Origin: Beaufortia kweichowensis
Taxonomy: Eukaryota; Chordata; Actinopteri; Cypriniformes; Gastromyzontidae
NCBI GenBank assembly: GCA_019155185.1
Contig: CM032802.1
Span: 12,691,638-12,755,637, forward strand
Direction: 5' to 3'
DNA length: 64,000 bases
Shown here piece after piece: positions 1 through 14,600 of this stretch. Under the pieces are notes generated by a model that made no database searches, had not been told where the DNA came from, and was given only the letters and a program-made list of their open reading frames with translations. A program made the translations under genes and the position numbers. How positions within the stretch are numbered: position 1 is the stretch's first letter; every line of letters starts with the position of its first letter.

Positions 1-3000
1 ATATTTACTTTCAGTTTCAGTAATTTTGTTATTTTCTTTTGTCTTTTTATTGTTTATTAATTTTATTATTTTTATTTTTAATATTGCTAGTTGTTAAATT
101 TATTGTTATGGTTTTCCATTTTTATGGAAACATTTTATTGTAGTTTTTATTTATTTTCACATTTATTTTCAAAAGCATTTCTAATTTTCGTTTAGTTTAT
201 TAAATAATATTGAAAAATTGTTCCTATATTTTATTTCATTTTAACTAACAGAAATGTTTTAATAGTTTTTATTTAAGTGTAAGTAAACTATATGTGACAC
301 ACTGTTCTATACATACACTCTTTTACATTTACACATGCAAATTTGAATTATTAATCACCATATTAACTTGTGACACACCATAACTGCAGTACTGATAGAT
401 TTGACTTATTTTCCTTTAATTATGTGCTCTACACAACAATTTCTAACCTTTACGATGTGAACCACACAGATCAAACGACGCACAGGAAGCCAGAGGTCTT
501 ACCTGCTTGGCAGACCTCTCGTGGTCGTTCCTCTCAAGTCGTGTGCCAAACTTCACGTGGTGAGCTCGAAATCAAAATACAGGCCAGCTGAGAAAGTTCT
601 GCCTCTCAAAAGCGTAATTTAATCCAGCTGTGTAAATTAAGGAAGGAATAATGGAAAAGGAAGCTTCAGCCCCATTTATGGTCCGCCTCAAACCTCATAA
701 CATGTCGGCTACACCATTGATCTCATATGGTCACCATGACCATAAAGCCGCTGGACGTATCAGACGAGATCCAGTCCCGCTCGTTTAGCGCTGATGTTGC
801 ACATACAACGTTGAACACAAATAAAAGGCTTTATACCAGTGAGGTGATTAATGACTGAAGTTATAGTGAATCCATATGGTGCTCTTCTATAGAAACCCCT
901 CTGCTGGTTTTGGTAAATGTATGTTTGAGACCTTTAACTTTCAAGGCTTTATTGTAAACCTTTAAGATCACAGACATTGGGGTGTTATCATTTAATATTT
1001 ACATTACAGCTTTACTTCAATTTTAGCTGGCTTTTCCTATCTCTAAGATATCTTCAGATGCTTAAAAAGGCATTGACGTTGTCCTGCGTGACAAGTAACC
1101 TTCAGTAAGCAACTGCTTCAACCGACTGGTCCTGCTTATTCATACAACTTTAAATTTAACTTTTGAGTAGTGACTTACTTTTACTTACAGACTTTACAAG
1201 CACTACTTACTTTAATATTATGGATATGTTTTATTATATATTCACATTATAAGTTTAGACAAAACAATATTTGTGATAAAATGTAAATGTCTTAGCTCAA
1301 AGTTTCATGGTTTATAATATTCTCCTGTTTATTTTCACTCTTATGAACTGGTTTATAAACCTCACTCCTGGAAATGATGTCAAGGCAGAGATGCAAAATA
1401 GATCTTTTGCAAGCTTCCTTTATTTCTTCAAGTAAATAAATGAATTAATTTATGATGAAAATCCTCTCATAATCTAAGCACATACAAGTTACTGTAATTC
1501 TGAGTACTTTCAGCTTGCAACATATTTTAATCTCGAAAGTAAAAATATTTACAGGTCCATAAAAGTCTAATAAAATGAGAGATTTTGATAGTTGGCTTGG
1601 GACTTTGCACAGTGATAACAGTTGCTTTCATAGCAGTTTAGGAGTCCTGTTTGACTGATACACATCTCAACACGTATTATATAAAATAAAATATGTTGTG
1701 AGAAATGCAATGCAGAGTCAGTAATAGTGAAGTTAGCCAGAGTAATCCTCTGAGTTCAGTTAAAGTTCAGTGTCACCACTTTTATAAAACCAGTAGCACG
1801 AACATACTTTTATATATTTATAACAGTTCACCTCTTGTTCAACCTTATGTTATGTGTTTCAGAGCTGTGACTGCATCACATTGGATCCAGACACTGTGAA
1901 ACAGAGCAACATGGTAGGCCAAGTCAAAAGGTTTACACCTGGTTTTCTACGGCAGGATTTATCCATGCTATGACCTTGCTGTCAGTTACCTTATCATGGA
2001 AACAATATGTGTTGACTGTCTGTACAAAGGCAGCTGCAAAAAGCCAGTGAGTCTTTTGAACTTTTACTTCAATGCAATGTTCAGGGCCAGATGTATCTAT
2101 GCCAGCAGAAGAGCCTTTCACAGCGGGCAGTCCATCCGTAGAAAAGCACTTTACTTGGTTGCTGTGCAGGTGATGTTAAAGGTCTGGAAGTTAACTCTTA
2201 ACACCTACTGTACTTTAGATCATGATTTTCTTTGGATAAAGAGATGAAAAAGAGGTTTAAGAGAGAAATTTATGTTGTCTGCAGACATTTGGTTTAAAGG
2301 ACGATCACACACTACTGTACATTAGGACTTTGTGTGTTTACTTTTGTTTAATATGTTATCCAAGATAGGTTATTAGCATTTAGTTTTGTACTATTATTTT
2401 ATGTGACTGTTTGTCTTATTTAGTTTTTCCCAAGACAAAGATTCACTTTAATATTTCATAATGTAATTCTAATCTAATAGACAAACTATACATTGATAAA
2501 AAGGTCAAAGACTCGAGAATAAATATTTGACTAATTTTTATAACAATAAACATAAACAAAAAATTTATGTTATTTATAAAAATATGGAAAATTGAAAAAA
2601 TGTAAAAAAAAAAGTAAAAAATATTAAAAATTAAATGTAATCAGGTTAAGTGATTCTCTAATAAAGAAATTTCTGCAATCTCTATTGAAGAAATAAAAAA
2701 GCCCTCTTTTTTCTCTGGGTATGGTTTGCTTATAAAAATCAATTCAGATATTCTGATTCAGACCATTTTATTACCCATAACCATGTGAGCAAGTCTAAAA
2801 AATCCTGTTATTGCATTGAGGGTTTCAAAAATGGCACTTAGTCAAAGCTTAGTACTCTACTGTAAATCTTTCCTGAGAATCCAGTTCAAACTCTCATACT
2901 GGACAAATATTAGAGACTAAATGAAAAATGCTCTTTTTAGGTCTCCAGAATGCCACTGAGATGTCTGTTTTCCATTATGAAAGTCCGCTTTTATTTTGAT

Positions 3001-5550
3001 TCTTTTCCTAGCGACTACATGGCGCTTCTTCCCAGTAAATCACCATACTGTCATCTCAAAGTACGTATAGCATCACAAAGAATTTAATTTGGGAAACCGA
3101 ACGTGACAAATACATAATCTTCCATCGCATTGCCTTGAGGAAAAGAAACAGTCATTTAATTTTAGGAGCGAATAAAAATATGGATATGGCTCAAACAGGA
3201 CTACACGTCCCCTTGGCAAAACGAAAATATTTGTGGGTTTTGACCAAAGAAACTGGGATTTTTACAAGAATGTGGAAAATTCCAAATGTTTCTGCTCGGT
3301 GTGGTGGAAGAGTAATAGGAAATAAGACTGTGACCCTGATGAGGATATAAATAAAGTTTAACAGTAGACTACTATACAGTATGTCCATTTGCCTCTGCCC
3401 TTTTGGCCACTGCTCAGAAGTTTGTATAGTTTGGTTCAAATGTGTGTCTAAAAGTTGTTTTATATGGTCAAATGTACAGCTTGGATATGGAGAATTTACT
3501 CTTGGACAGATGTAAGGTGTCTGTATAGTAGATAAGTCATGCTTTTTTATTATAAACATTAAAATCATTCTTAATTTCAACCTGTTTGTTTTAGAAACAA
3601 ATATGATAAGTTTCTTAAAATGTGCTGTGGACATCACATAAATCATTTCACACTTGTACAACCATTCAGTTATTCATATTAATTGTATTTTACTCATAGT
3701 TTTTAATTTTCAAAGCTGATTTCCCTTGAGAAAGACAAACTCAAATCTTAGTAGTGCAGTAAGTATTTGTTGTTTTATGTGTGTTTGCTTTCGCAGGCTT
3801 CTGATCAGATCTAAAGCAAAAGATAAAACAGATTAAAAATTGTGTCATTTGTGGTCTGTATAATTGTTTGCTTTTCTAGTTGCATCTAATGTAAATGTAC
3901 ATCATTTTAAACCCTCGTTAAATGTGTATTACAATTTCTCACCTCTTTAGTGAAAAATTACTTTGTGCACCCTTTTATTCAAATAAGTTACTTCATATAG
4001 TTCTTCCTTGCAGCTTTTGTATTATTTTCCACATTACCCTCGTAAATATCTCTTGTCAGAATGTAAAAATGTGATTGACACATTAAGATATTTACATTAT
4101 GACCCTAAAACTTTTTTGACCTTTGTAAAAATATTATTCTGTGCTGGTTTAAACATAATCCATCTTATATTGCCATTCCATCTTCCATCCTTATATTCAA
4201 TATTCCAGACACAGGCAAAAACTCTCCATAATTTATAAAGTCTACAACTTGCCAGCCAATAAAGACTATTGCAGGGTAACTCTCCACCATTTAGATTCTT
4301 TTATAACATTAACGTTCAGTTGAAATATTGCTATGTTCTGGATCTTGCACAAAATAATTGCCAGCATGCCTTTCCATTAGTGGCATCATGAGATGTGATC
4401 TGTTTTCATTGGCAGTTTCTTAACAACATAATCTCTCATTGTTGCATTTCTTTACAGTTATTGATCTTTCAAATGATTGATTGTAGTTCAAGGTCAGGCA
4501 TTTTTTTCTCTCTTTTTTTGTGCATTACCAATGAAAATTGTTTAGTTAGGAGCCACACAATTGTGATTCTGTGTATTTGAAATGCTTGTACACATACTGG
4601 CCTGCAAAAGCACAGTAATACAAACAGTAAAAACTTCTTTGTAATCATTTAAATTTATTGTAAGAGACGCCACATATTGTACATTAAAGCAAAGTGCAAA
4701 TATTAATATCATGTTCTGTTACAGTCACAAAATATGTACAAAAAGTAGTCACAAACACTACGCTAACTAATATGTTTTTTTCAGTAATTCCTTATACAGT
4801 AAACAAAGACCTTTCTTGATGCCATTCTGGCCATATCTGTCAAAAGAGAGGTCTTTAAGCATCTTGTGCTTTTGTGATTTATACTGAAACAGTGTCTGGT
4901 CTCTCTGGTAAGAAGAACACAATTCATTTCAATCTTATGCTTTAAATAATACACTATGTGACTGAACATTAAACAATGAAGTTCAATGTGACTGTAATTA
5001 TAGTTGTTTGCCCTCTCCGGTGGTACATCTTTTTTGCATCTGAATAAAGAATTAGTCATAATTACTTGTGAAACTCAGCTTCAATGCAGTTTTGAAATGT
5101 CAACCACCCCGCTGGTATAATCTCTCAAATAAAACAGCGTGCAGTAAAATAACCGCTTTTTGCAAAGAACTGCATTCAGCAAATTTGAATGCCATTTCTA
5201 AAAATACAAGCCATTTACTCAATTAAGATAAGTCTGCTAGTTTTGCTACCATTTTGTCCCAGACAGAACAATACTATTGTTATTTTTAAGGTAGACATTC
5301 ACAAGATTATGCAAATCGCCCCCGCTGTGCTTAATTCCTCACAAGCACCACTCAGCAGCTTTGAAACTTCTTTATCATTGCAGGTGAATCTGTTCCTTCT
5401 GACATCAAATCCCTCTTGGGATGAACTTGACTAGCCAGCTATTTGAAGTAACAACATTTACATTGCCAGCTAATTGCTGTTTTTGTCTCAGTAATGTTAT
5501 ATGATTACAATGAGGTGCATGACACACCTGCGAAGTGTGCAAATGGAGTC
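1..5550. other. AT-rich intergenic DNA, no gene seen
   Basis: I see no supported gene here. Open frames are short, have no recognisable domain and are not linked by convincing splice sites. The first 280 bases are T-rich and resemble decayed dispersed repeat. Positions 2560-2640 are A-rich. A moderately GC-richer block at about 660-800 reads like unique rather than repeat sequence and might be a conserved non-coding element, but nothing in it is diagnostic. Confidence 0.5.
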
Positions 5551-5655
5551 TTAAAGGAATAGTTCACCCAAAAATAGACCCTTTTGACTCGACCATTTTT
5601 ATTCCTACTATGGAAAGTCAATGGGGTCCAATTTTCGGGTGAACTTTTCCTTTAA
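5551..5655. mobile_element. Short non-autonomous DNA element (MITE-like) with TTAA ends
   Basis: The 105-bp block begins with TTAAAGGAATAGTTCACCC and ends with GGGTGAACTTTTCCTTTAA. These are inverted terminal repeats of about 19 bp with a few mismatches, and both ends carry TTAA. The words AGTTCACCCAAAAAT and GGAAAGTCAATGGGG are typical of a very abundant teleost dispersed repeat. There is no coding capacity. It looks like an internally deleted copy, shorter than the usual form of this repeat; a longer decayed relative lies at about 30597-30800. Confidence 0.6.
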
Positions 5656-8600
5656 AGAAAAGCTAAGATCAAATTCCCCAGATTGAAGTGTTGACCCACG
5701 TGTAGTCAAACTGATACGTGTTCAGGCTGAGCGTTTTCTAATCTAACATCAGAGACTATTAATCCATCTGAACATTTTGTTTATGGGAGACATGCACAGT
5801 GTGATAAAGCAGCTTGCTCGACTCTAGTCTGTTGGGCCTTGTCTCTCTATCAAACTTTCCATCTTTCCACCTTGACAAAGTCCAGATGGCAACACAGGAC
5901 AAACAGCTGCTGTTCTGGCTGGGTACAGCAGGAAAAGAAACCAGGAGAGAAACAAGGAGCAACATCTCACACATTTGGTGAACATTCATATGGTGACCCC
6001 ATTGACCCTGCATAATATATCTGGCTCATTTCAGTTTTAAGGTACATTTTCATGATTCTTGCATGTATGTTGTATTAAATGGATAAATGATTAAAGTCAT
6101 CATTTTTAATTATAGAGATTGTTAGTATATCATATCACCACAAAAAAAACTTGTTCTTAATGGCATCATTACTCTCAAAACATTTCTGGTGGGACAACAA
6201 AAGCACAAACATCACTAATTATTAGTTTTAGATTTTAGTGTTTTTGATTGTATCTCAATCTACAATTAATTCAGATTAAGTTTCAGAATAATGTCAAAAC
6301 GTCAAACGTTTAAATTGACACGATGAGACCCTCACCAATAATATCAGACATCCAGTTAATTTTCAGTTGTGTAAATGAAACAATAAAGTAAAGCCAAAAC
6401 ATACTTTTCAATAATGATACTTCATGTAACACAGGCATTTTTTTTATTTACAGAGCACTATAATAACAGTAATGACCCATTTGTTTAACTCAAATACTTC
6501 CATTAATGTTCCATCTGTGCTCTACCTACAGGTATATATTTAACCAAAACTCTTTCATTAAAAGTTATAAATTCACAGAGTTTGCTGTAGTTTTCTTGTC
6601 AGCTTGTGGTTTGAGTGGAAATTGGAAAATAGTATTTTGTCTGTGTGTCCAAAAGAAGCTATAATTTTCTGAGATCAACCACCTCAATTCATGGCTAAAT
6701 GAAATGGCTCCAGCGGGATGTTCAGCTCAACAGATGTTTGTCCCCCATACGGTTTTCCATACCTCATAAACACTTGGAAAACAAAAATGTTGAGGAATTT
6801 TAAAAGGGAAAAATACACGCTGGGTTCTGGCACAGTATATATATATAGACAGTAAATCTTCTCTTTGAGAGGCATGTTAAGAAGATATAACGCAAACCAT
6901 CCAGAGTATGGGACACATTATCTTGATTACTTCACACTTACTCTTAGTTTTACAGCAGCTAGGTTTTTTTAATCACATGGTGCTGGACAAATAATCAGGT
7001 TTTAAATAACTTTTTTTACTTTGTTTCAACTTTTAACAGCTATTAAGATAAATGTGAAGGGTTTTTGTCATAAAAAACATTGTTTGAACAGAAAGAAAAC
7101 GTTTAGGTTATGACTGTGTGAATCGTTTAGACTGAAATTGTATTCGCCTTTTTGCTATGGTGGTTAATTAACAACAGCTTTAACAAAAGATTTAATAAAA
7201 GTGCCTGCAAACCCATTACTTGCTCCTGCAGTGGGAATTTATGAGCTGTTAAGGTTAATGATGTGTCCTTCCCACTTTTCTGATTATTTGTTAAGTGCCT
7301 TTCTAAATCAAGTATTGAATTAGTATTAAATACTGTATTAACAGTACGATTCAACTTTATTGAATGCAATGGCTTTGATTTTATATAGCTGGTCTTTATA
7401 CCTAGAAATATCTTTTTTTTAAGTACTTACTTACAAAACAATAGAAGCATATTTATTTTTGCAGAGCTCTGGTACAGTAAAAACCTCCAACATACCCAGT
7501 CTCAGGTGCTTGTGGGACAATCATATTACTTGTTTAATTGAATGAATGAGCATTTCCTCTCCTCCGTTTACCATTGACATGCTCAGTGAAAATCCTATAG
7601 GGATGCAGTTCTTTGTTAGAGCGCAGATTGTTTTGTTTAATGAAGATAAATGTGTTGCTATCGAGATCCTGCTGAGTCTGGGGACTGTATGCAGGCTGGT
7701 GGGACAGAGATGTACTGAGTTCAACCTCAGAATAGAGAGAGAAATACAGTGAGGTGTGGAGCAGATGGCTTTCAGTTCATTTATATCTCACCCGCTGCAT
7801 TCACATGATTTAAATTGGATTTAACGTGGCGTCCTGGTGTACCAACATCAACTAAAGGACAAAGACTGACATCGTTTGTCTCTGTGTGTTTCCAATTTTC
7901 TGTTGTATTCTTTGAAACAGATGTATTCTCATCATGCCACTGATGAGAGACTAAATGGTAGTTGCAGCCGAGAAGATGAAAGCACTATGCTGAATTATAA
8001 AGTTAAAGATTAAAGAAAGACTTCTAATTTCCATTACTTTTGGGTCTGAAACTGCTACATCACATCAAAGGCTACATGTTGTGAATCAGATGATTGACAA
8101 AGATGTCAAACAAAATTCAAACACAAATCTTTATATGACCTTACATGGAAAAGATGAAGAATTTGTGAATTTTATTAAGCATTTGAAGTTGATTTGAATA
8201 GAAAGATCTCTTATATCTTATACAGTATATAATCTTATATTTATTTATTTATTTCCTTGCATACACACAGCTGGTACACATACATTTGGAAAAAAATATA
8301 ATGCTTGTGAATGTTTCATCTTTCCAGAAAGGAACAACAACTCATTGAAGACTTTGAAGAATTTGATTCCAATAAAGTCTAGACAATGGCATCATTGTAA
8401 ACTAACAGTGCAATTTCCTTGAAAATTTCACACAAATATTTAATAATAAATAAGCAAATTTTAATGTGTAGCAACATTTTTTACTATTAAATAGAGTGTA
8501 AGTATATAGTATAGTATGTTTTTCTCATACTGTAACATCCACCATGTATTTTTCTTTACTGAGCTTGTCACAGTGTATTCTAGGATTGAGATGAAGTCAT

Positions 8601-11313
8601 CTTTGACCTTAAACCAAACTTGCAAATCAGAGATCTGTGTTTTATTCGTGAGCTCATGCCTGCTGGATGTTTTTAATGTGGTTAATTCAAATGTATTTAA
8701 GACACTGATGTACTAATGATAAATAACCACCATAAGTGTAGAGTGATAGATACACACTCGGTTTATTTTCACTACAAAAGAATAACAACCTTTGGGCTCT
8801 TAGGAGTGCAAGCTTCATCATTTTTCCTTAGAGGCATTTAGCCCAAAAACATTTACAATTTAAATCTGTTATCCTCATTGCCTAACTAACATAGGCTTTT
8901 GTGGAGCTTTCAAGAACCGCTTAAGGATTATTTTTCCCAAATTGAGGGAAATCTTATAAGTATCTGCCAGTAATCTAGGACAGAGTTACAACTAATTGTA
9001 AGTGGGTTTATTTCAGGGTAGCTGGACATTTGAACCAGACAAAGAATCACTCTTTTTAGTGATGAGAGTCATTAAATTTGAGTCTTTCTTGGAATTAAGT
9101 TCTAGACATACTTTCTTTCTCTTCACCTTTCATAACAACCGTCACACTGTGATGAGACGGTTGTGATGTTTCTCAAAACTCTAAGAATAAGTAAAATATG
9201 GTTTTGATGCACTGGTGACCAGACAAGCAAGCAACACCTGTAAAATGCCCATCCCAAAAATAATCAGATAATGACTGCTGACGTGTTACAGATGTTTAGA
9301 CAAAACTGTAAAGCTTTAAACTAAAAAAAATTGTGAATAAATGAGCAAACGCAAAAAAGTTACAATTATCTCCTCCTCTACTGCTCAGCTTTTTTAAATA
9401 AACACTGTTCTCCTCTCACTGATGTGCGGTGTTGGAAAAACAAGCCATGTGTAAAATGTGAAATTTTATTCCTTTTATTTTTGAATTAAATAAACACAGA
9501 ACTTCATCCAGAGGAAAAATCTTTGACTAACTACAGTAGTCAGTTACTCATTCCAAACGTTGGTTTTGCTCAGTGTAACTCGCTGGAGAAAAGTAATGTG
9601 GTGAGGATGTGCGTCTCAAATCTCTCTTGAATTTGTGCGATGGTCTGTAACCCTTCTCCCCGCCAGGTGGAAAGCACTGTAAGATGTGGCTTTTATGATT
9701 TATGTCCCTTCTTTTCCTCCGAGTCAGCAGGGGCAAAACATACCGTGACTTACATCAGTCAGGAAACCTGCACAGCACTGACATGTTGACTGGAACACAA
9801 GCAGACACGCAATGGGAATGAGAAAGTGAATTAGTCGCTTTATCAAGTAAGTTCTTGTTTTGATAAGTACACCAAATTTACTGATGCAGAATGTGGAGAA
9901 TCGTGGAGTAAAATGTGTAAGGTTCTGCACAGTAACATATATAGTCATTAAATAAATATCTTCTGAAGTATGCTTTAAAAAAACGTTTAACCAAACAGTC
10001 TACTTGAATATGACACAATTACACCATTAAACGGTTTAAATGTTTCTTGCACATTGACATTGGTAGTAATCCTACATAATGTGTTTAGTTTGACAGCAAT
10101 GAGACTAATTATTAATATATTTAATTAATCTGACTCACATTTCTGAACATAAAACATAATTGTAATGGAAGCGAGTTAAAGAATTACAGTAACTTTCCCA
10201 CCTATTATGTCTTAAACCAGCTTTGCACTGTTACTTTTTTTATTTAGCTTTCACAAAGTTATAAAACTGGCCTCTTATAGAAACACATTTACAGGTTTCC
10301 CTGCTTCACTAAAAGCTTTTTTAATAATCGAATTGACAATCAACACAGTGATTGTCATCTGTACCCACCACAACACGTCACTCCCTCATCAGTCGCTGTC
10401 TCAACCACCATAATGAAGCATTGCAATGAGAAACATTCTGCAAGTGTATCTTTCCCTGAGGCTTGATTTTTTTTAAATACACAATTCCATCTGGCCCTAA
10501 GTACCGGCGCCTATCACACAGCTGTGAAAACAGTCTGTTTAACTGGATTTCGCAATTTGCGAGCAGAAAATCATTTCATATTTCTCACACCTGCAGTTGT
10601 ATATTCGTCTGTGAAGCTGTGCGTGTTTGTGCCAGCACTTCTCTGGAAGCCAAGCAGATAGACAGAAGGTCTCTGCAGCGGAGGTGAAAGAGTTTGTACC
10701 CTTGAGCTCCGAGGTCTTACACAACATCAGGAAAACAAGTGTGCATGGGACGAAAAGAGCAAGTATGCTAAAGTCAAGATCTAAATCTGAAGATTAATAT
10801 GAATGAAAATGGCTTTTCTTAACAGATTTAAGATATTACAGATATTAGTTTAAACTCTTTGAATGAGTTGCGTTTAAAATCATCGTACAATGCCACATTG
10901 CAAGTGATTTTCCATATTTTAATTGACCTGAAGGTTTAATTGGTAGGATACTATAAATACTTTATCATTGTTAAACCAATCAAGAGCAAAACTAAAAAAC
11001 TTAAATTTGTGTATTTTTGACTATTTGAAAAGTTTTATTACACTTCTGTTAAAAAAAAAATCCACCTAGAATCAGAAAAACCCTGTTTTTTGTTTTAAAC
11101 TACACAAACTGATGATTTAATCCAGACCAGTTCCTAAATTTTATTTTGTGATTTAATCCAGAACCCAAATGTTTAATTTATTCAAATCTGTCAAACGATT
11201 ACACCTTAGAAAATTAAAATGAAAGCTATTAATTAAACATTAGCATGTTTTATCTTATTGCTGTTGCCATGTAACAAAAAAGCTCAGCTTTGTATTGTGA
11301 AAAGAAGAAATAT
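5656..11313. other. Intergenic DNA, no gene seen
   Basis: No exon chain or recognisable protein is visible on either strand. Open frames such as those at 5759-6013 (-), 7546-7752 (+) and 9548-9948 (-) are short, lack family motifs and are not flanked by paired splice sites. One small perfect inverted repeat occurs at 9135-9164. The rest is AT-rich unique-looking sequence. Confidence 0.5.
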
Positions 11314-11648
11314 CGTTACGGGTGTAGTCAGGACAGAGACAAGGTTCTGATCAAAAGCAGTCTTCACTTTCATCAGAGGAAAATCCAATATACAGGTATC
11401 CGTTGCAACATGCAACCGTGATGCAAGCAAGAGCAGCATAAACTAGAACACGCCACGTACACACCAAAACAACAACAATACCAGACCAGGAAAAGAACAA
11501 AACACAGAGCATATAAAGAGTCCTTAATTGGCAGTGACAGGTGCAGGTGATAACAAGCTGATGGCGGGTGATGGAGAACAGGTGCGGAAGGTGCAAGGTG
11601 TTATGGGAAATGGAGTTCAGACGGGAGGTGCGGGGTGAAACCGTGACA
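11314..11648 (-). mobile_element. Solo LTR of a gypsy-type retrotransposon
   Basis: Read on the minus strand, the block starts TGTCACGGTTTCACC at 11648 and runs 335 bp to CACCCGTAACG at 11314. Both edges are flanked by the same 5-bp sequence AATAT (11309-11313 and 11649-11653), consistent with a target-site duplication. The TGTCACGG start is typical of gypsy-class LTRs in cyprinids. The 3' end reads CG rather than the usual CA, so the copy has decayed. No internal gag-pol sequence or second LTR adjoins it, so it is probably a solo LTR left by recombination. The family is assigned from general appearance only. Confidence 0.6.
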
Positions 11649-14600
11649 AATATCTTCTATCCATCAGGCAAAGAAAATGTTGCCTTTGACTTGTTAAAAT
11701 CTTTGTAGCACATGGCCTCCTGTGGCTTATTGCTTTATTCTAATAGGGTACAGCGCAATCACAGTCTTCTCTGTAAGAAATGACCCAGATTGGGTTTCTT
11801 TTTTACTGAATCTTCTGAATTACCCTGGCTTAAGCAGGCGATTTTCATCTCAAATTTGAATCCTGACTAAGAAATGATTTCAAGCTCTTTGAAAAGCCAG
11901 AGATAACTGAGCTTCAGTAACAGAAATGAAACGATTTCTGCTTGAATCTTTCTTTTTAATATGCTTAGCAATATGTTTTGATCACACTTTGAACACTGAG
12001 CCTTCTTAACTTTGGTTCTTCACAGTGTGCTTCTCTGCAGGCGTCACGTGAACTTCTTTTAGTCTTGGTGTGTGTGTTTCTTAGAAACCCCGGCCTGCAG
12101 CTGAGCCTCATTCTGAACACAGTGTGCATCTGCAAATCTGGAGTCAAAAATAATTACACAGTTTTTAGACAAGGATATGAGCATCACAGCATGACGTATG
12201 TCAGTGTTGATGGTGCAAATTATTATAGAGATTGTGAGGGGAATAACAACCGCATAAACTTGCTCCATTTAACTGCTAGCACTTAAGATTATGAGCATGG
12301 GTTTTGCAAAACCAACTTCCCTTAGGAGAAGATGTTGCAATTTCGCTAATGAATGCTGAGCTCTGTGGGACAGATGACCCTTGGTTAGGTGTGACAGCTC
12401 TGTGGGACAGATGACCCTTGGTTAGGTGTGACAGCTCTGTGGTTGAATGTATTAGCCTCAGTGATATGTGATAGGACTCTGGGCGGCTGTTAAATGAGGG
12501 ATTTCCTTTCAGGTCGGTGTGTCTGGTGATGGGCCTGTGGCCAGGAACTCAGCAGGAGATAAAATCAGAACATTAGCTGTATCCTCACCGCTAAGCACAG
12601 AGTGGTCGATCTCAGCACCTTTACAATAATAGCAAATAAAGACATCGTAGCTAGGCTTTAAATCTGTTTTAGTGACCTTGGGTCCAGCAGCAATAGAGCT
12701 CCTTGGTTTTAAGTGCACAGTGGGTATACTTGAAATATTAAAAAATATTAAAACATTTTTAATCAGCCACTCAACAGACTTTTGATCCTTTTTTACAAAC
12801 CACCAGTGTTGTATGGACCACAATTACTTTAAAGTATTCCAGAGCACTTTGTAATAATAAGACGTTTTTGAAGTAGTAGTTTGATAATATAATTATTTAA
12901 TCTGCTATCACAAAAGCTTCCGTTGTGGATTATATCCCATGCAGACTCTGATATGAAAGATGCTCATAACCTTTAAAATAAGTTCAAGCTTTCCAAATGC
13001 TTTCACTTCAGACCTAACCTCAGCTTTCTCTTTAGCAGATAACATGTTAACAATGTGTGCCGTCACTATGCAACGGCTGCGTATCAGTTCTGGCACAAAT
13101 CAAACACCCTCTCACCTCCTCAATCCTGACACTTTTTAAAAGGATGAACTATTGAACAACTCTTTAATACATGTGTTTTTGGTCTTTCCACACCCAGTTG
13201 TCTATGTGACCTCCAATTTGCCTGTTTCTTTACAAATACTTTTCTCTCCAGAAGAGAACGATTATAAAATCATAGTTCACAGAGGATGTAGAAAGCATTT
13301 TTGGCCTGAGATGATAAGCAGGATTATAAGTCCACATCGAGTGCTTATAACCCACATTAGCTTAGGAGTGATCCCGGCTTGGGTCTTTGGCTCTCGAGCT
13401 GCTTCATCGATGCTCCAGAGACTCAGCTTGAGGCTGGCGTAAGAAGACCAGGATGTCCAACAGACTTTAGTAGAATCATCTTCTCCATGGGAAGCCCATT
13501 TACAAGCCCCAGATGCTTCTGATAATCGTAAGGAAAGACACGTTATGTTTTTGGGCATCATCTGTAAAATCTAACAAATTATACACATTCATTTCTGAAT
13601 GCAGAAAAGCCTTACCAGTCCAAATCAGAGGATGGAGAGGTTACAACAGATGGCTTGCACAGGAATTCTGTCATCAGTGGAAACTGATACACAGGTGCCA
13701 GGAATCATGCACTCAGCACTCAGCAGGATCAACCAAACTGCGGTTCTTGTCCGTTCCCTTTCAGCATGACTGTGAAGCTATAGACGTCATTGTGCAAAAC
13801 CTGCTTGAAAGAAAACTAATCTTATTGGCCGATACATATTATCCAAGAAAGCCCATTTGAAATACATAGCAGATGCATAAAACAAGTGATGGAAAGAATT
13901 CAGAAATTGAATTCTGTGGTAATGTTATGCCAGATTTATAGTTCTTTATTGCTTACCATAACATACAAATTAATTAAAGAATTACATAATATATAGACCA
14001 TTTAACAGAATTTATTAACCAATGCCAGCAAATTCATAAAAAAATAAAAATAATTTTTATATGTTAAAATTTTTCAAAACTTAAATGTTATGATGCTACA
14101 TAATCTTTCCTTATCGCTTAGTTTTATGTTCATTTAAAGTACATGTGATGATACTGTGATAGACAAGATTACAAAAAATAAGATGTGCAAGATCAACATT
14201 CAAGGCTAGATTTCTTGATTTATATTGACACCGTGATTTATATTGTTTGTACTGTCTGTAAGTATGTATCAATATAAGCATACAGCTCAATATTTCAGAG
14301 ATTCTTCTACAGTTCAGATTGTGATTTTCAGTGTACTATATAATAGTGCACTTAGTAGACCCACCACAGTTTTCCACTATTCTTTCATCACGCTTTCTAC
14401 GCTGAGCTCCATAACACTAAATCAACTCTTGTACATGCTGGGTGTGTGTTCACACTGTTTTGTGCAAGCACTTGTAAAAGCAACGCCTTTAAAGGAATGC
14501 ACGGGGAACATCTGCTTCTGACAGAGTAAACTGAATCTGATAATTAGACAATTGAGCTGTCATTTTCTATTGCAGATGCTCACAATACAACATCAGGTAA

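Noticed and set aside
12509..12823. 104-codon minus-strand open frame
   Set aside because: No recognisable family motif, no splice partners and no promoter. The N-terminal half is AT-rich low-complexity. Most likely chance or unrecognisable transposon debris.
13277..13860. Medium open frames on both strands
   Set aside because: No domain similarity that I can recognise, and the overlapping frames on opposite strands are equally open, as expected by chance in a GC-richer patch.
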